A stretch of 64,000 nucleotides of DNA from Candidatus Borkfalkia ceftriaxoniphila (lineage in GTDB: Bacteria; Bacillota; Clostridia; Christensenellales; Borkfalkiaceae). The stretch is taken from NCBI RefSeq assembly GCF_004134775.1, contig NZ_SDOZ01000002.1, positions 966,005-1,030,004 of the forward strand, read 5' to 3'. The position numbers and the translations under genes are program-made. Position 1 is the stretch's first letter, and the number at the start of each line of letters is the position of its first letter. The notes beneath the pieces were generated by a model, which was not told the origin of the DNA, ran no database searches, and saw only the letters and a list, made by a program, of their open reading frames with translations. Positions 50,516 to 58,911 of this stretch are shown piece by piece.

Positions 50516-52024
50516 ATGGCTATTTCGGCACGTTACGAACAATACGATATCAATTCCGCGGGGAAAAGGCTGACGACGCAGTCGATCGTGGAATGCAGAT
50601 TAAACGACTGGTCGGAAAACAAGATCCTCGCCGTCAACGCCTCTGTCGCCCTCACGGGCGCGGAAGTCGTGTCGGGCGAGATCCGCTACGGCGGCAAAAT
50701 ATATTTTTCCGTACTCGCGGCAACGCCGGAGGGCGCGATCGCGGGCGCGGAGCGCGCGGCGGAGTTTTCCCATAAGTGCGTAGCGGAAGAGGCCGCCCCC
50801 GCCCTCAGTGCGGAAGTGCGGCTCAAAGTGGAAAAGGTGGAAGTGCGCCTGGACGGAAAGGCGGTCATTCTCTCCGCGATCGTGTCCGCTTCGGCGCAGT
50901 TGGTCTTATCCACGCGCATCAACTGCCTGTCGGGCGGCGACGGCATCGTCGTCAAGACGGCGGATACGCCCGTGCGCCGCATCGCCGTGTTTTCCGAAAA
51001 CGCCGAAGTGGAGGAGGAATTCGAAACCGATTACGTGGGCGACATACTCTCCCATTCGGAGAGCGCCTACGTGACGCGCGCCGTGTGCGGGAACGGTACG
51101 ATCGACGTGGCGGGCGAGATCGAACTGGGCATTCTGGCAAAGCGCGCGGGGGAAAAGGAACTCGTTTCCTACGAGCGGCTCATTCCGTTCCGAACGGAGA
51201 TCTCCTGCGACGAGGCGGAATCGCACGACGGCTGCGACGCCTCCGTATGCGTGCGCTCGGTCAATATTTCCGCCAACTGCGACGAGGACAAAAACAAATG
51301 CGCCATCGTCGCCGAGATCGCGTTGGAGATCGGCGGCAAAGTATATCTTACCCAGCAACTTCCGCTGTGCGAGGACGCGTTCAGCCCTTCCTGCGAATGC
51401 GCCGTCGAACGCGCGAGCATGAGTTACGACGAACAGACCGCGGCGTTTCTCGCCACCGAACGGGTGTCGGGCACTGCGGCGCTCATGGGCAAGATCGATT
51501 TCACCTGTAATATGCAGGCGGTGACCGCGCAGAATCTGGAAATCACGGGCGTGACCGCGGAAGACGGGCAGATCACCGCCGAGGGCGTTTTGTCCGCCAC
51601 GGTGCTCTTTACCGACGGCGAGGGGCTGCCTGCAAGCGTACAGATCAGCCTTCCCTTCGCATTCCCCGTCTCCTGCGACAAGGCGAAACGCGGCGACCGC
51701 GTGCGCATCGACGGCATCGTGTGCGGCGTGTACGCGCGGCAGAAAAAGGAAGGGGAACTGGAAGCCGAGGGCACTCTGAAAATGTTTGTGCGCGTCTATT
51801 CGCCCCGTTCTTACTCTTACGTGTGCGGCATCGAGGGCGGCGCGGACATTCCCGAGAACGAATGCGCCATCAGCGTGTACATTCCCGAAAGCGGCGACGG
51901 GCTTTGGGAAGTATCAAAAAAACTGAAAAAACCGCCTGAAGAGGTGAGCCGCTGCAACGCGGAACTTGAATACCCGCTCTGCGGCGACGAGCGCATCGTC
52001 ATCTACCGCCGCAAATCTTCGTAA
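50516..52024 (+). CDS. DUF3794 and LysM domain protein (SipL-like)
   Basis: A 502-residue protein of the clostridial spore-coat type: repeats of the beta-rich DUF3794 domain (about 1-440, recurring LxxGxIxF/Y and SYERLIPF motifs) and a C-terminal LysM-like domain (about 445-495, DGLWEVSKKLKKPPEEVSRCNAEL). C. difficile SipL has this layout and works with SpoIVA in coat assembly. ATG 50516 with GAGGAG 8 nt upstream is preferred to GTG 50507. It is divergent from veg and is followed by a terminator and ispE, an arrangement known in Clostridia. Confidence 0.85.
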   Translation: MAISARYEQYDINSAGKRLTTQSIVECRLNDWSENKILAVNASVALTGAEVVSGEIRYGGKIYFSVLAATPEGAIAGAERAAEFSHKCVAEEAAPALSAEVRLKVEKVEVRLDGKAVILSAIVSASAQLVLSTRINCLSGGDGIVVKTADTPVRRIAVFSENAEVEEEFETDYVGDILSHSESAYVTRAVCGNGTIDVAGEIELGILAKRAGEKELVSYERLIPFRTEISCDEAESHDGCDASVCVRSVNISANCDEDKNKCAIVAEIALEIGGKVYLTQQLPLCEDAFSPSCECAVERASMSYDEQTAAFLATERVSGTAALMGKIDFTCNMQAVTAQNLEITGVTAEDGQITAEGVLSATVLFTDGEGLPASVQISLPFAFPVSCDKAKRGDRVRIDGIVCGVYARQKKEGELEAEGTLKMFVRVYSPRSYSYVCGIEGGADIPENECAISVYIPESGDGLWEVSKKLKKPPEEVSRCNAELEYPLCGDERIVIYRRKSS

Positions 52025-52037
52025 AAGTGAATATCGT

Positions 52038-52076
52038 GCCGCCCCGCGTAAAAAGTTGCGCGGGGCGGCTTTTTTA
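52038..52076 (+). terminator. Terminator after the DUF3794-LysM gene
   Basis: An 11-bp stem GCCGCCCCGCG / CGCGGGGCGGC with a 10-nt loop followed by T6. Confidence 0.88.
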
Positions 52077-52107
52077 TGGAATTTTTGCGAAATTTCACCA
52101 TACGTTG

Positions 52108-52136
52108 TTTACAGCGTGTGTAAAAAATGCTATAAT
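52108..52136 (+). promoter_or_regulatory. ispE promoter
   Basis: TTTACA (52108-52113), 17 nt, TATAAT (52131-52136). Confidence 0.75.
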
Positions 52137-52165
52137 GAGATGAAAAAACGGAGGCGCCTCCCATC

Positions 52166-53083
52166 GTGTTTGCGAAAAAAGTGAAAAGTTACGCGAAAGT
52201 CAACCTGTCGCTCAACGTCACGGGCGCGGCGGGCGGCTATCACCTCATAGACAGCGTGCTGGCGAGTATCGATATTTACGATACGGTGTGCGTCAAGCCG
52301 CGCGGCGACAGACTCGTCAACGTGTATATGCACGGGCTGGGCAGCGAAAATATCCTGCCCGAACGCAACAACGCGGTCAGGGCGGGCGAAGCGTTCGTTT
52401 CCGCTTTTTCCACAAAGGGCGCGGATATCGAGATATACAAGGATATTCCCATGGGCGCGGGGCTCGGGGGCTCTTCTGCGGACGCCGCTGGCGTTTTAAA
52501 CGCCATGGCGGCGCTGTATAAGGTGACCGACCGGGCGGCGCTCAAAGGCCTTGCGGACGCGCTGGGCAGCGATACGGGCTATATGCTCGGCGGCGGCTTT
52601 GCGCGCGTTGCGGGACGGGGCGAGCGCGTCTTTCCCATTCCCGCCAAAGAGCGCTATCATCTGCTGCTCCTGCTGCCGAAAAGCGGCGTGGACACCGCCG
52701 CGTGTTATAAAAAATACGACGAGGCGCCCGACGAAAAGCGAAACGACGCCGAAACGTGCGCGAGCGGGCTGGTGAGCGGCGATTTTCAGATGCTGTGCCG
52801 CGGCGTGTACAACGCTCTGGGCGCGCCCGCCGCAAAACTCAACGGCGACGTGCAGACGGCGCTTGACGAACTTGCAAAATTTTCGCCCGCCGCATACGCG
52901 GTCACGGGATCGGGCAGCGCGGCGTTCGCCCTGTTCGAGAGCGAAGAGTTGTGCCGTTGGGCGAAAAAAGAATACCGCGGCAAATTCCGCGCGCGCGTCG
53001 CGCATACGGTGACGCCCCGCGCAAAGCGGACGCCGCAGAACCCCTTTTCCCTTTCGGAAGAGGAAAAGAAACTTCTCGAATAA
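52166..53083 (+). CDS. ispE: 4-diphosphocytidyl-2-C-methyl-D-erythritol kinase
   Basis: GHMP kinase of the non-mevalonate isoprenoid (MEP) pathway; 305 residues, normal length. Motifs: SYAKVNLSLNV at the N terminus, the ATP-binding PMGAGLGGSSADAAG (about residues 94-108), and the C-terminal AVTGSGSAAFALF (about 252-264). It starts with GTG 52166 behind GGAGG, which lies in a 12-bp palindrome. It is followed 13 nt later by a gene of unknown function, likely in the same transcript. Confidence 0.96.
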   Translation: MFAKKVKSYAKVNLSLNVTGAAGGYHLIDSVLASIDIYDTVCVKPRGDRLVNVYMHGLGSENILPERNNAVRAGEAFVSAFSTKGADIEIYKDIPMGAGLGGSSADAAGVLNAMAALYKVTDRAALKGLADALGSDTGYMLGGGFARVAGRGERVFPIPAKERYHLLLLLPKSGVDTAACYKKYDEAPDEKRNDAETCASGLVSGDFQMLCRGVYNALGAPAAKLNGDVQTALDELAKFSPAAYAVTGSGSAAFALFESEELCRWAKKEYRGKFRARVAHTVTPRAKRTPQNPFSLSEEEKKLLE

Positions 53084-53096
53084 AAAGGAGGGTATC

Positions 53097-53987
53097 ATGG
53101 AAGAAAGAAACATGCAGTTGGACGACGACGGCAAGATCAAAATGCGTAAAAACCGCGAAGATTTTCTCGATCATCCCGAAAAAGAGGACGACGAAGAGAT
53201 CGTCATCGACGTTCCCGATTTTGCGGGGTTCCGCGAGGAAGACGACAACGTGGGGCTTTCAGGCGACGAACTTTCCGCAAAAAATCAATTGTACGAACAG
53301 TACGTGGCGGAAAAAAAGGCGCAGGCAGAAAAGATTTTCGAGCAGGCGGAGGCGTTGTTCGCGGCGGGCGAGTTGGAAAGCGCGGGCGAAAAATACCTTG
53401 ACAGCGTGGCGGTGCACGGCGGCAACTGGAAAGCCTGGTTCGGCGTGGTGCGCGTGCAGACCAAGGATATGACGGATTTTTCGGGCATATACGACTGCCA
53501 GAACGCCTACAACCGCGCCTTGAAACGTGCGGGCAAAGCGGGCAAGGAAGAACTTGCGGCTACCTATGACGCGCGCCTAAAGCAAAAGATAGCGGAAAAC
53601 GCCGAGGAAGCGGAAACGCTCGAAGAGGCGGACGCGGCATACCGCGCATCCAAACGCGACGGCCTATCGGCGGCGCTGGAAGCGAGCAAAAAGCCCTTCT
53701 ACCTTTCCCTCGTCTGTTTCGCTGTCGCGCTCGTCGCGGGCATCGTTCTGACCTGCCTCATCAATACCGTTTCGGGCGTGCAAATACTTATTCCCGCCAT
53801 GATACTGGACGCGGCGGCGGCTGTCGCGCTCGTCGTGTCGCTCGTGTTCTTCCGCAATTTCCATTTCGCGCGGCTCGCTTATAAAAAGAACGAGAGCAGC
53901 CTCTCCACCGAAGAGGGGCGTGCGGCGGCGGAACTCCGTTCGGAAAACGAACTCATCCAATCCATTATCGACGATTTTCACGCATAA
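53097..53987 (+). CDS. Hypothetical membrane protein with TPR-like region
   Basis: A 296-residue protein. The acidic N terminus (about 1-60) is followed by helices resembling a tetratricopeptide segment (KIFEQAEALFAAGELESAGEKYLDSVAVHG, about 75-105), more charged helices, two adjacent membrane helices (about 200-250) and a cytoplasmic tail. GGAGGG precedes the ATG; it is probably co-transcribed with ispE. No function known. It ends at a terminator. Confidence 0.65.
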   Translation: MEERNMQLDDDGKIKMRKNREDFLDHPEKEDDEEIVIDVPDFAGFREEDDNVGLSGDELSAKNQLYEQYVAEKKAQAEKIFEQAEALFAAGELESAGEKYLDSVAVHGGNWKAWFGVVRVQTKDMTDFSGIYDCQNAYNRALKRAGKAGKEELAATYDARLKQKIAENAEEAETLEEADAAYRASKRDGLSAALEASKKPFYLSLVCFAVALVAGIVLTCLINTVSGVQILIPAMILDAAAAVALVVSLVFFRNFHFARLAYKKNESSLSTEEGRAAAELRSENELIQSIIDDFHA

Positions 53988-53992
53988 TCGAA

Positions 53993-54021
53993 AGGCGGGA
54001 CCGAAAGGCCCGCCTTTTTTT
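53993..54021 (+). terminator. Terminator after the 53097 gene
   Basis: Stem AGGCGGG / CCCGCCT with a 9-nt loop and T7. Confidence 0.88.
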
Positions 54022-54098
54022 CGTCCGCTGATTATTTTATGTAAAAAATGATAATAATTCACAAAACCGAAAAGATCGAAATTTTCACTTTTACTGTT

Positions 54099-54152
54099 TT
54101 GACAAATCGCCGATAATTTGATATTATTTTATCGATAAAAAAATATCGATAA
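54099..54152 (+). promoter_or_regulatory. rex promoter with downstream inverted-repeat operator
   Basis: TTGACA (54099-54104), 17 nt, TATTAT (54122-54127). Immediately after the -10 box lies an inverted repeat TTATCGATA-N6-TATCGATAA (54129-54152), well placed to block transcription. It differs from the classical Rex site (TTGTTAA-N4-TTAACAA), so it may be a variant Rex operator or bind another regulator. Confidence 0.6.
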
Positions 54153-54176
54153 TCTGCAAGGGGAAGGAAAGGGGCA

Positions 54177-54833
54177 ATGGAAGTCAAAAAGGATAATATA
54201 GGCATATCCAAAGCGACCATCGCGCGGCTGCCCGCGTATCTTCGTTATCTCAAAGAAAAGCAGGCGAAAGGGGAAAAGAAGGCGTCTTCCACGGCGATCG
54301 CCGAGGAAATGCATTTGAACGCGGTGCAGGTGCGAAAGGATCTGGCGCTCGTATCGTCGGTCGCGGGAAAGCCCAAACTGGGTTTCGAGATCACCGATCT
54401 TATCGAGGACATCAACCGATTTTTGGGATACGACAACACGACGGACGCGGTCATCGTGGGCGTCGGCGGGCTGGGCAAAGCGCTCTTGGGTTACGGCGGA
54501 TTCCGCAATTACGGGCTGAATATCGTCGCCGCGTTCGACACCGCGCCGAAACTCATCGGAAAGAAAATCAGTTCGGTCACCGTGCAGAGCGCGGACAAAA
54601 TACAGGAATTCGTGCGGCGGCAGAACGTAAAAATCGGCATCATCTGCGTGCCCAAAGAATTTGCGCAGTCAGTTGCCGACGAATTGGTGGAGGGCGGCGT
54701 GCGCGCGATCTGGAACTTTGCGCCCGCGCACCTGCAACTTTCCGAAAAAATAGCCGTTAAAAACGAGGATATGGCGGGCTCGCTCGCGATCTTGTCCAAA
54801 CGCCTCGAACAAATTTTATACAACGAAAAATAA
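54177..54833 (+). CDS. rex: Redox-sensing transcriptional repressor Rex
   Basis: NADH/NAD+-sensing repressor of fermentation and reoxidation genes; 218 residues, normal length. An N-terminal winged helix (about 8-80: ISKATIARLPAYLRYL, then ISTAIAEEM-like helix and VRKDLALVS) is followed by a Rossmann NAD(H) domain with GVGGLGKALL (about 95-104) and a swapped C-terminal helix. It lies 21 nt upstream of adhE, one of the best-known Rex targets, so Rex probably controls its own operon through the inverted repeat at 54129-54152. Confidence 0.96.
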   Translation: MEVKKDNIGISKATIARLPAYLRYLKEKQAKGEKKASSTAIAEEMHLNAVQVRKDLALVSSVAGKPKLGFEITDLIEDINRFLGYDNTTDAVIVGVGGLGKALLGYGGFRNYGLNIVAAFDTAPKLIGKKISSVTVQSADKIQEFVRRQNVKIGIICVPKEFAQSVADELVEGGVRAIWNFAPAHLQLSEKIAVKNEDMAGSLAILSKRLEQILYNEK

Positions 54834-54854
54834 AATCAGGAAAGGAGGGTTTTC

Positions 54855-57452
54855 ATGGAAAACCAAATCGTCGATTCGGTCGAAGCCTTGATGGCGAAGA
54901 TCGACGAGGTCAGGAAGGCACAGGAAATTTTTGCAACGTATTCGCAGGAGCAGGTCGACAAAATTTTTACGGCGGCGGCGCTCGCGGCGAACAACGCGCG
55001 GCTCCCGCTCGCCAAAATGGCGGTCGCGGAAACGGGCATGGGCATCGTGGAAGACAAAGTCATCAAAAACCACTACGCGGCGGAGTATATCTACAACGCG
55101 TATAAGGACGTCAAGACGTGCGGCGTCGTCGAAGAGGACGCGGCGTACGGCGTGAAAAAGATCGCCGAGCCCATCGGCGTCGTGGCGGCGGTCATTCCGA
55201 CCACAAACCCCACGTCTACCGCGATCTTCAAGACGCTTATCTGCTTGAAAACGCGCAACGGCATCATCATCAGCCCCCATCCGCGCGCGAAGAACTGCAC
55301 CATTGCGGCAGCGAAAGTCGTGCTGGACGCCGCCGTCAAGGCGGGCGCGCCCGCGGGCATCGTGGGATGGATCGATATCCCCTCGCTGGAAATGACCAAC
55401 ACGCTGATGAAGACGGCGGATATCATTCTGGCGACGGGCGGCCCCGGCATGGTCAGAAGCGCCTATTCTTCGGGCAAACCCGCCCTCGGCGTGGGCGCGG
55501 GCAATACCCCCGCCATCATCGACGACACGGCGGACGTGACTGTGGCGGTCAACTCTATCATCCATTCCAAGACCTTCGATAACGGGCTGATCTGCGCGTC
55601 CGAACAGTCGTGCATCGCCGTAGACGGCGTGTACGAGCAGGTCAAGGCGGAATTCGCGGCGCGCGGCTGTCATATTTTAAAGGGCGACGAACCGGATAAA
55701 GTGCGCAATACCATCATCATCAACGGCGCGCTCAACGCCAAGATCGTGGGACAGAGCGCGGCAAAGATCGCCGAGATCTGCGGCTTTACCGTGCCTGCGG
55801 CGACCAAGATCCTCATCGGAGAAGTGGAGAGCGTGGAACTCGAAGAGGCGTTCGCGCACGAAAAACTTTCCCCCGTGCTCGCTCTGTACCGCGCGAAAGA
55901 TTTCGACGACGCCGTGCAGAAAGCGGAACGCCTGATCGCGGACGGCGGTTACGGCCACACTTCCTCCCTCTATATCGATACGATCACCGAAAAGGCGAAG
56001 ATCGAAAAGTGGCAGGAGGCGATGAAGACCTGCCGTATGCTCATCAATACGCCGTCCTCGCAGGGCGCCATCGGCGACTTGTACAACTTCAAAACGACGC
56101 CTTCGCTCACGCTCGGCTGCGGCACATGGGGCGGCAACTCGGTTTCCGAAAACGTCGGCATCAAGCATCTTTTGAATATCAAAACACTCGCGGAGAGGAG
56201 GGAAAACATGCTCTGGCTCAGACTGCCCGAAAAGGTCTATCACAAAAAGGGCTGTTTGCCCGTCGCTCTGGAAGAACTCAAAACCGTACTCGGCAAGAAA
56301 AAGGCGTTCATCGTCACCGATTCTTTCCTGTACGAAAACAACTATATCAAACCAATTACCGATAAACTGGACGAAATGGGCATCCGCCACACTTGTTTCT
56401 ATAACGTGGCGCCCGATCCCAACATTGCCTGTGCGAAAGAGGGCGCGAAACTGATGCGCGAATTCCAGCCCGACGTCATCATCGCGCTGGGCGGCGGTTC
56501 CGCCATGGACGCGGGCAAGATCATGTGGGTGCTCTACGAACACCCCGAAGTGGATTTCATGGACATGGCGATGCGTTTTATGGATATCCGCAAGCGCGTC
56601 TATACCTTCCCGAAAATGGGTGAAAAGGCGTATTTCATCGCCGTCCCCACATCCGCGGGCACAGGCTCGGAAGTCACGCCCTTCGCCGTCATCACGGACG
56701 AAGCGACCAATATCAAATATCCGCTCGCCGATTACGAACTTTTGCCGAAAATGGCGATCATCGACGCCGATTTCATGATGAATATGCCCAAAGGACTGAC
56801 CAGCGCGAGCGGTATCGACGCGCTGACGCACGCGCTGGAAGCGTACGCGTCGGTCATGGCGACGCCTTATACCGACGGGCAGGCGCTCGTGGCGATGAAA
56901 CTGATCTTCCAATACCTGCCGCGCGCCTACGAGAACGGCGCCAACGATCCCGAGGCGAGGGAGCAGATGGCGAACGCCTCCACCATGGCGGGCATCGCAT
57001 TCGCAAACGCTTTCCTCGGCGTGTGCCATTCCATGGCGCATAAACTGGGCGCGTTCCATCATCTGCCGCACGGCGTGGCGAACGCGCTGATGATCTCCGA
57101 AGTCATCCGCTTCAACAGTGCCGAAGTTCCCACGAAAATGGGCACGTTCCCGCAGTACGCTTACCCGCATACCATGCAGAGATACGCCGAAGTCGCGGAC
57201 TATCTGGGGCTGGGTGGCAAGACGGATGCGGACAAGGTCAAAAATCTGATCAAAGCGATCGAACAACTCAAAGAGCGCGTCGGCATCAAAAAGACCATCA
57301 AAGATTACGGCGTGGACGAGGAGAAATTCCTTGCGACGCTCGACGAAATGTGCGACCAGGCGTTCGACGACCAGTGCACGGGCGCGAACCCGAGATATCC
57401 TCTGATCTCCGAGATCAAAGAAATGTATCTCAAATGCTATTACGGGAAATGA
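54855..57452 (+). CDS. adhE: Bifunctional acetaldehyde-CoA/alcohol dehydrogenase AdhE
   Basis: Converts acetyl-CoA to acetaldehyde and ethanol with two NADH, keeping redox balance during fermentation. The 865 residues contain an N-terminal aldehyde dehydrogenase half (about 1-440, catalytic Cys in CASEQSC about 252) and a C-terminal iron-type alcohol dehydrogenase half (about 455-865, ALGGGSAMDAGK and the metal-binding His region HKLGAFHHLPHG). AdhE typically builds helical spirosomes. AAAGGAGG precedes the ATG, 21 nt after rex. A kinase-fold gene follows after 14 nt. Confidence 0.97.
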   Translation: MENQIVDSVEALMAKIDEVRKAQEIFATYSQEQVDKIFTAAALAANNARLPLAKMAVAETGMGIVEDKVIKNHYAAEYIYNAYKDVKTCGVVEEDAAYGVKKIAEPIGVVAAVIPTTNPTSTAIFKTLICLKTRNGIIISPHPRAKNCTIAAAKVVLDAAVKAGAPAGIVGWIDIPSLEMTNTLMKTADIILATGGPGMVRSAYSSGKPALGVGAGNTPAIIDDTADVTVAVNSIIHSKTFDNGLICASEQSCIAVDGVYEQVKAEFAARGCHILKGDEPDKVRNTIIINGALNAKIVGQSAAKIAEICGFTVPAATKILIGEVESVELEEAFAHEKLSPVLALYRAKDFDDAVQKAERLIADGGYGHTSSLYIDTITEKAKIEKWQEAMKTCRMLINTPSSQGAIGDLYNFKTTPSLTLGCGTWGGNSVSENVGIKHLLNIKTLAERRENMLWLRLPEKVYHKKGCLPVALEELKTVLGKKKAFIVTDSFLYENNYIKPITDKLDEMGIRHTCFYNVAPDPNIACAKEGAKLMREFQPDVIIALGGGSAMDAGKIMWVLYEHPEVDFMDMAMRFMDIRKRVYTFPKMGEKAYFIAVPTSAGTGSEVTPFAVITDEATNIKYPLADYELLPKMAIIDADFMMNMPKGLTSASGIDALTHALEAYASVMATPYTDGQALVAMKLIFQYLPRAYENGANDPEAREQMANASTMAGIAFANAFLGVCHSMAHKLGAFHHLPHGVANALMISEVIRFNSAEVPTKMGTFPQYAYPHTMQRYAEVADYLGLGGKTDADKVKNLIKAIEQLKERVGIKKTIKDYGVDEEKFLATLDEMCDQAFDDQCTGANPRYPLISEIKEMYLKCYYGK

Positions 57453-57466
57453 GGGAGGAAAAAATC

Positions 57467-58213
57467 ATGGCGGAAATCATTCAGAAAACGCAGAAAAAGA
57501 CCATTTACAGAGAGGGCAAAACGCTCGTCAAACTGTTCAACAACGAATACCCCAAGTCGGACGTTTTGAACGAGGCACTCAATACGGCGCGCGTGGAGGA
57601 GAGCACCACGCTCAATGTGCCCGCGGTGCACGAAGTGACCAAAGTCAACGGCGAATGGGCGATCATTCAGGACTTTGTCGAAGGCAAGACCATGCAGCAA
57701 CTGATGGAAGAAAATCCCGATAAGACGGGCGAACTTTTAAACGAGTTTGTCGATCTGCAAGTGGAAGTGCTCTCGCAGAAAGTGCCGCTTCTCTCGCCCC
57801 TGAAAGATAAAATGCACCGCAAAATTTCGGCGACGAAGTTCGATAAAACGACGCGTTACGATCTGCACATTCTTCTCGACTCTTTGCCCAAGCACGATAA
57901 ACTTCTGCACGGCGATTTCAACCCCGCGAACGTGATCGTATCGCCCGACGGCAGAAAATTCATCATCGACTGGGCGCACGCTACGCAGGGCAATGCCCGC
58001 TGCGACGCGGCGAGAACGTACCTTTTGTTCAAACTGGAAGGCAAGGACGACCTTGCGGAAGAATATCTGAAACTCTTTTCGGAAAAGACGGGCATTGCCA
58101 AAGTGCTCGTACAAAAAGCGCTTCCCATCGTGGCGGCGAGCCAGACGATGAAAGCGATCCCCGAAGAACAGGCGTTCCTCGAAAAATGGGTGAACGTGGT
58201 CGATTACGAATAA
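57467..58213 (+). CDS. Aminoglycoside-phosphotransferase-fold kinase
   Basis: A 248-residue protein of the APH/choline-kinase-like family. The catalytic loop HGDFNPANVIV (about 145) and the metal-binding IIDWAHA (about 168) are present; the N-terminal lobe (TIYREGKTLVKLF and VNGEWAIIQDFVEGK) is consistent. Such enzymes phosphorylate small metabolites, and resistance to antibiotics should not be assumed. ATG 57467 has GGGAGG upstream; the longer frame overlaps adhE. It is downstream of adhE in the same operon and is followed by a terminator. The substrate is unknown. Confidence 0.8.
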   Translation: MAEIIQKTQKKTIYREGKTLVKLFNNEYPKSDVLNEALNTARVEESTTLNVPAVHEVTKVNGEWAIIQDFVEGKTMQQLMEENPDKTGELLNEFVDLQVEVLSQKVPLLSPLKDKMHRKISATKFDKTTRYDLHILLDSLPKHDKLLHGDFNPANVIVSPDGRKFIIDWAHATQGNARCDAARTYLLFKLEGKDDLAEEYLKLFSEKTGIAKVLVQKALPIVAASQTMKAIPEEQAFLEKWVNVVDYE

Positions 58214-58225
58214 TTCGGAACGATG

Positions 58226-58267
58226 AAAAGCCCCGAGTGCGGCATTGCCGCACTCGGGGCTTTTTTA
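58226..58267 (+). terminator. Terminator of the rex-adhE-kinase operon
   Basis: A long stem of about 18 bp (AAAAGCCCCGAGTGCGGC and complement, 4-nt loop) followed by T-run. Confidence 0.9.
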
Positions 58268-58275
58268 TATAGGCG

Positions 58276-58473
58276 TTATCTTCCTAAAAAATAATCGGCA
58301 GAAACGTCGAAAAAATCACAAAGCGCTTTTAACGCGGAAATACTCGGTTCCCTTTCGTCGCTTTCCCAATAAAATATTACGGATTTCGAGTAATTGATTT
58401 TTTTTGATAATTCAATGACCGAAATTCCTTTTTCTTTGCGTAATTCTTTCAATCTTTTTCCGAAGCCTTCCAT
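58276..58473 (-). CDS. XRE/Cro-type transcriptional repressor
   Basis: A 65-residue single-domain helix-turn-helix protein: RLKELRKEKGISVIELSKKINYSKSVIFYWESDEREPSISALKALCDFFDVSADYFLGR. It is divergent from the small gene at 58570, and the gap holds two partly symmetric boxes (CCACTATTGTGG and CCACTATATTGG) over the rightward promoter, probably its operators. Its own ATG lies 6 nt after a TATAAT box (58485-58480 on the minus strand) and has no ribosome binding site, so the message may be leaderless. Confidence 0.88.
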   Translation of the reverse strand: MEGFGKRLKELRKEKGISVIELSKKINYSKSVIFYWESDEREPSISALKALCDFFDVSADYFLGR

Positions 58474-58506
58474 AAGATGATTATACTATAAATAATTCAT
58501 TTTTGC

Positions 58507-58556
58507 TTGACAATTCCACTATTGTGGCATATAATATAAAAAATCCACTATATTGG
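58507..58556 (+). promoter_or_regulatory. Promoter of the 58570 gene with two operator-like boxes
   Basis: TTGACA (58507-58512), 17 nt, TATAAT (58530-58535). CCACTATTGTGG (58516-58527) sits in the spacer and CCACTATATTGG (58545-58556) just after the start point, 29 bp apart. The divergent XRE protein is the obvious candidate ligand. Confidence 0.7.
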
Positions 58557-58569
58557 AAAAGGAGTAAAT

Positions 58570-58863
58570 ATGCAAAAAAAATATTCGGTCATGCGGCAGA
58601 TTTATTTAGGCAGAAGAGGAGATTTTCAGATCTACAAACTTACAAAAAACTGTAAAACTTTACAAAAGTTATTCTGTAAAAAAGCCGACGATTTTGAGTT
58701 GAAATTGAATGAAGATTTAAAAAATGAGTTCGGACAAGTGATGGATACGTACGGTGACCTTTATTCCGAACTCATGTTGGAGCGTTATGAAGAAGGATTT
58801 AAAATGGGGCTGCGCCTGGCGTTTGAGGCGTTCGACGACCCCGAAACGGATTTCGACGAATAA
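58570..58863 (+). CDS. Small helical protein (DUF6809-like)
   Basis: A 97-residue helical protein; the C-terminal part has ELMLERYEEGFKMGLRLAFEAF, the G-F-x-x-G-x-x-L-x core of a family of short Firmicutes proteins I tentatively equate with DUF6809. Function unknown. Its promoter carries two operator-like boxes for the divergent XRE repressor, so the two genes likely form a small regulated module. GGAG precedes the ATG. It is convergent with trxB and shares a hairpin at 58867-58896. Confidence 0.65.
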   Translation: MQKKYSVMRQIYLGRRGDFQIYKLTKNCKTLQKLFCKKADDFELKLNEDLKNEFGQVMDTYGDLYSELMLERYEEGFKMGLRLAFEAFDDPETDFDE

Positions 58864-58866
58864 AAT

Positions 58867-58896
58867 CCCGCCGCTCTCAGAATTGAGAGCGGCGGG
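58867..58896. terminator. Hairpin between the 58570 gene and trxB
   Basis: A 13-bp stem CCCGCCGCTCTCA / TGAGAGCGGCGGG with a 4-nt loop. The T-runs on either side are short, so it may terminate both genes only partly. Confidence 0.6.
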
Positions 58897-58911
58897 AACG
58901 CAAAAAAAATC

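Noticed and set aside
55677..57266. 529-codon minus-strand ORF
   Set aside because: Antisense of adhE with biased His/Arg/Phe content.
57467..58213. Aminoglycoside resistance gene
   Set aside because: Only the general kinase fold is shared; the gene is in a rex-adhE operon and nothing points to an antibiotic substrate.
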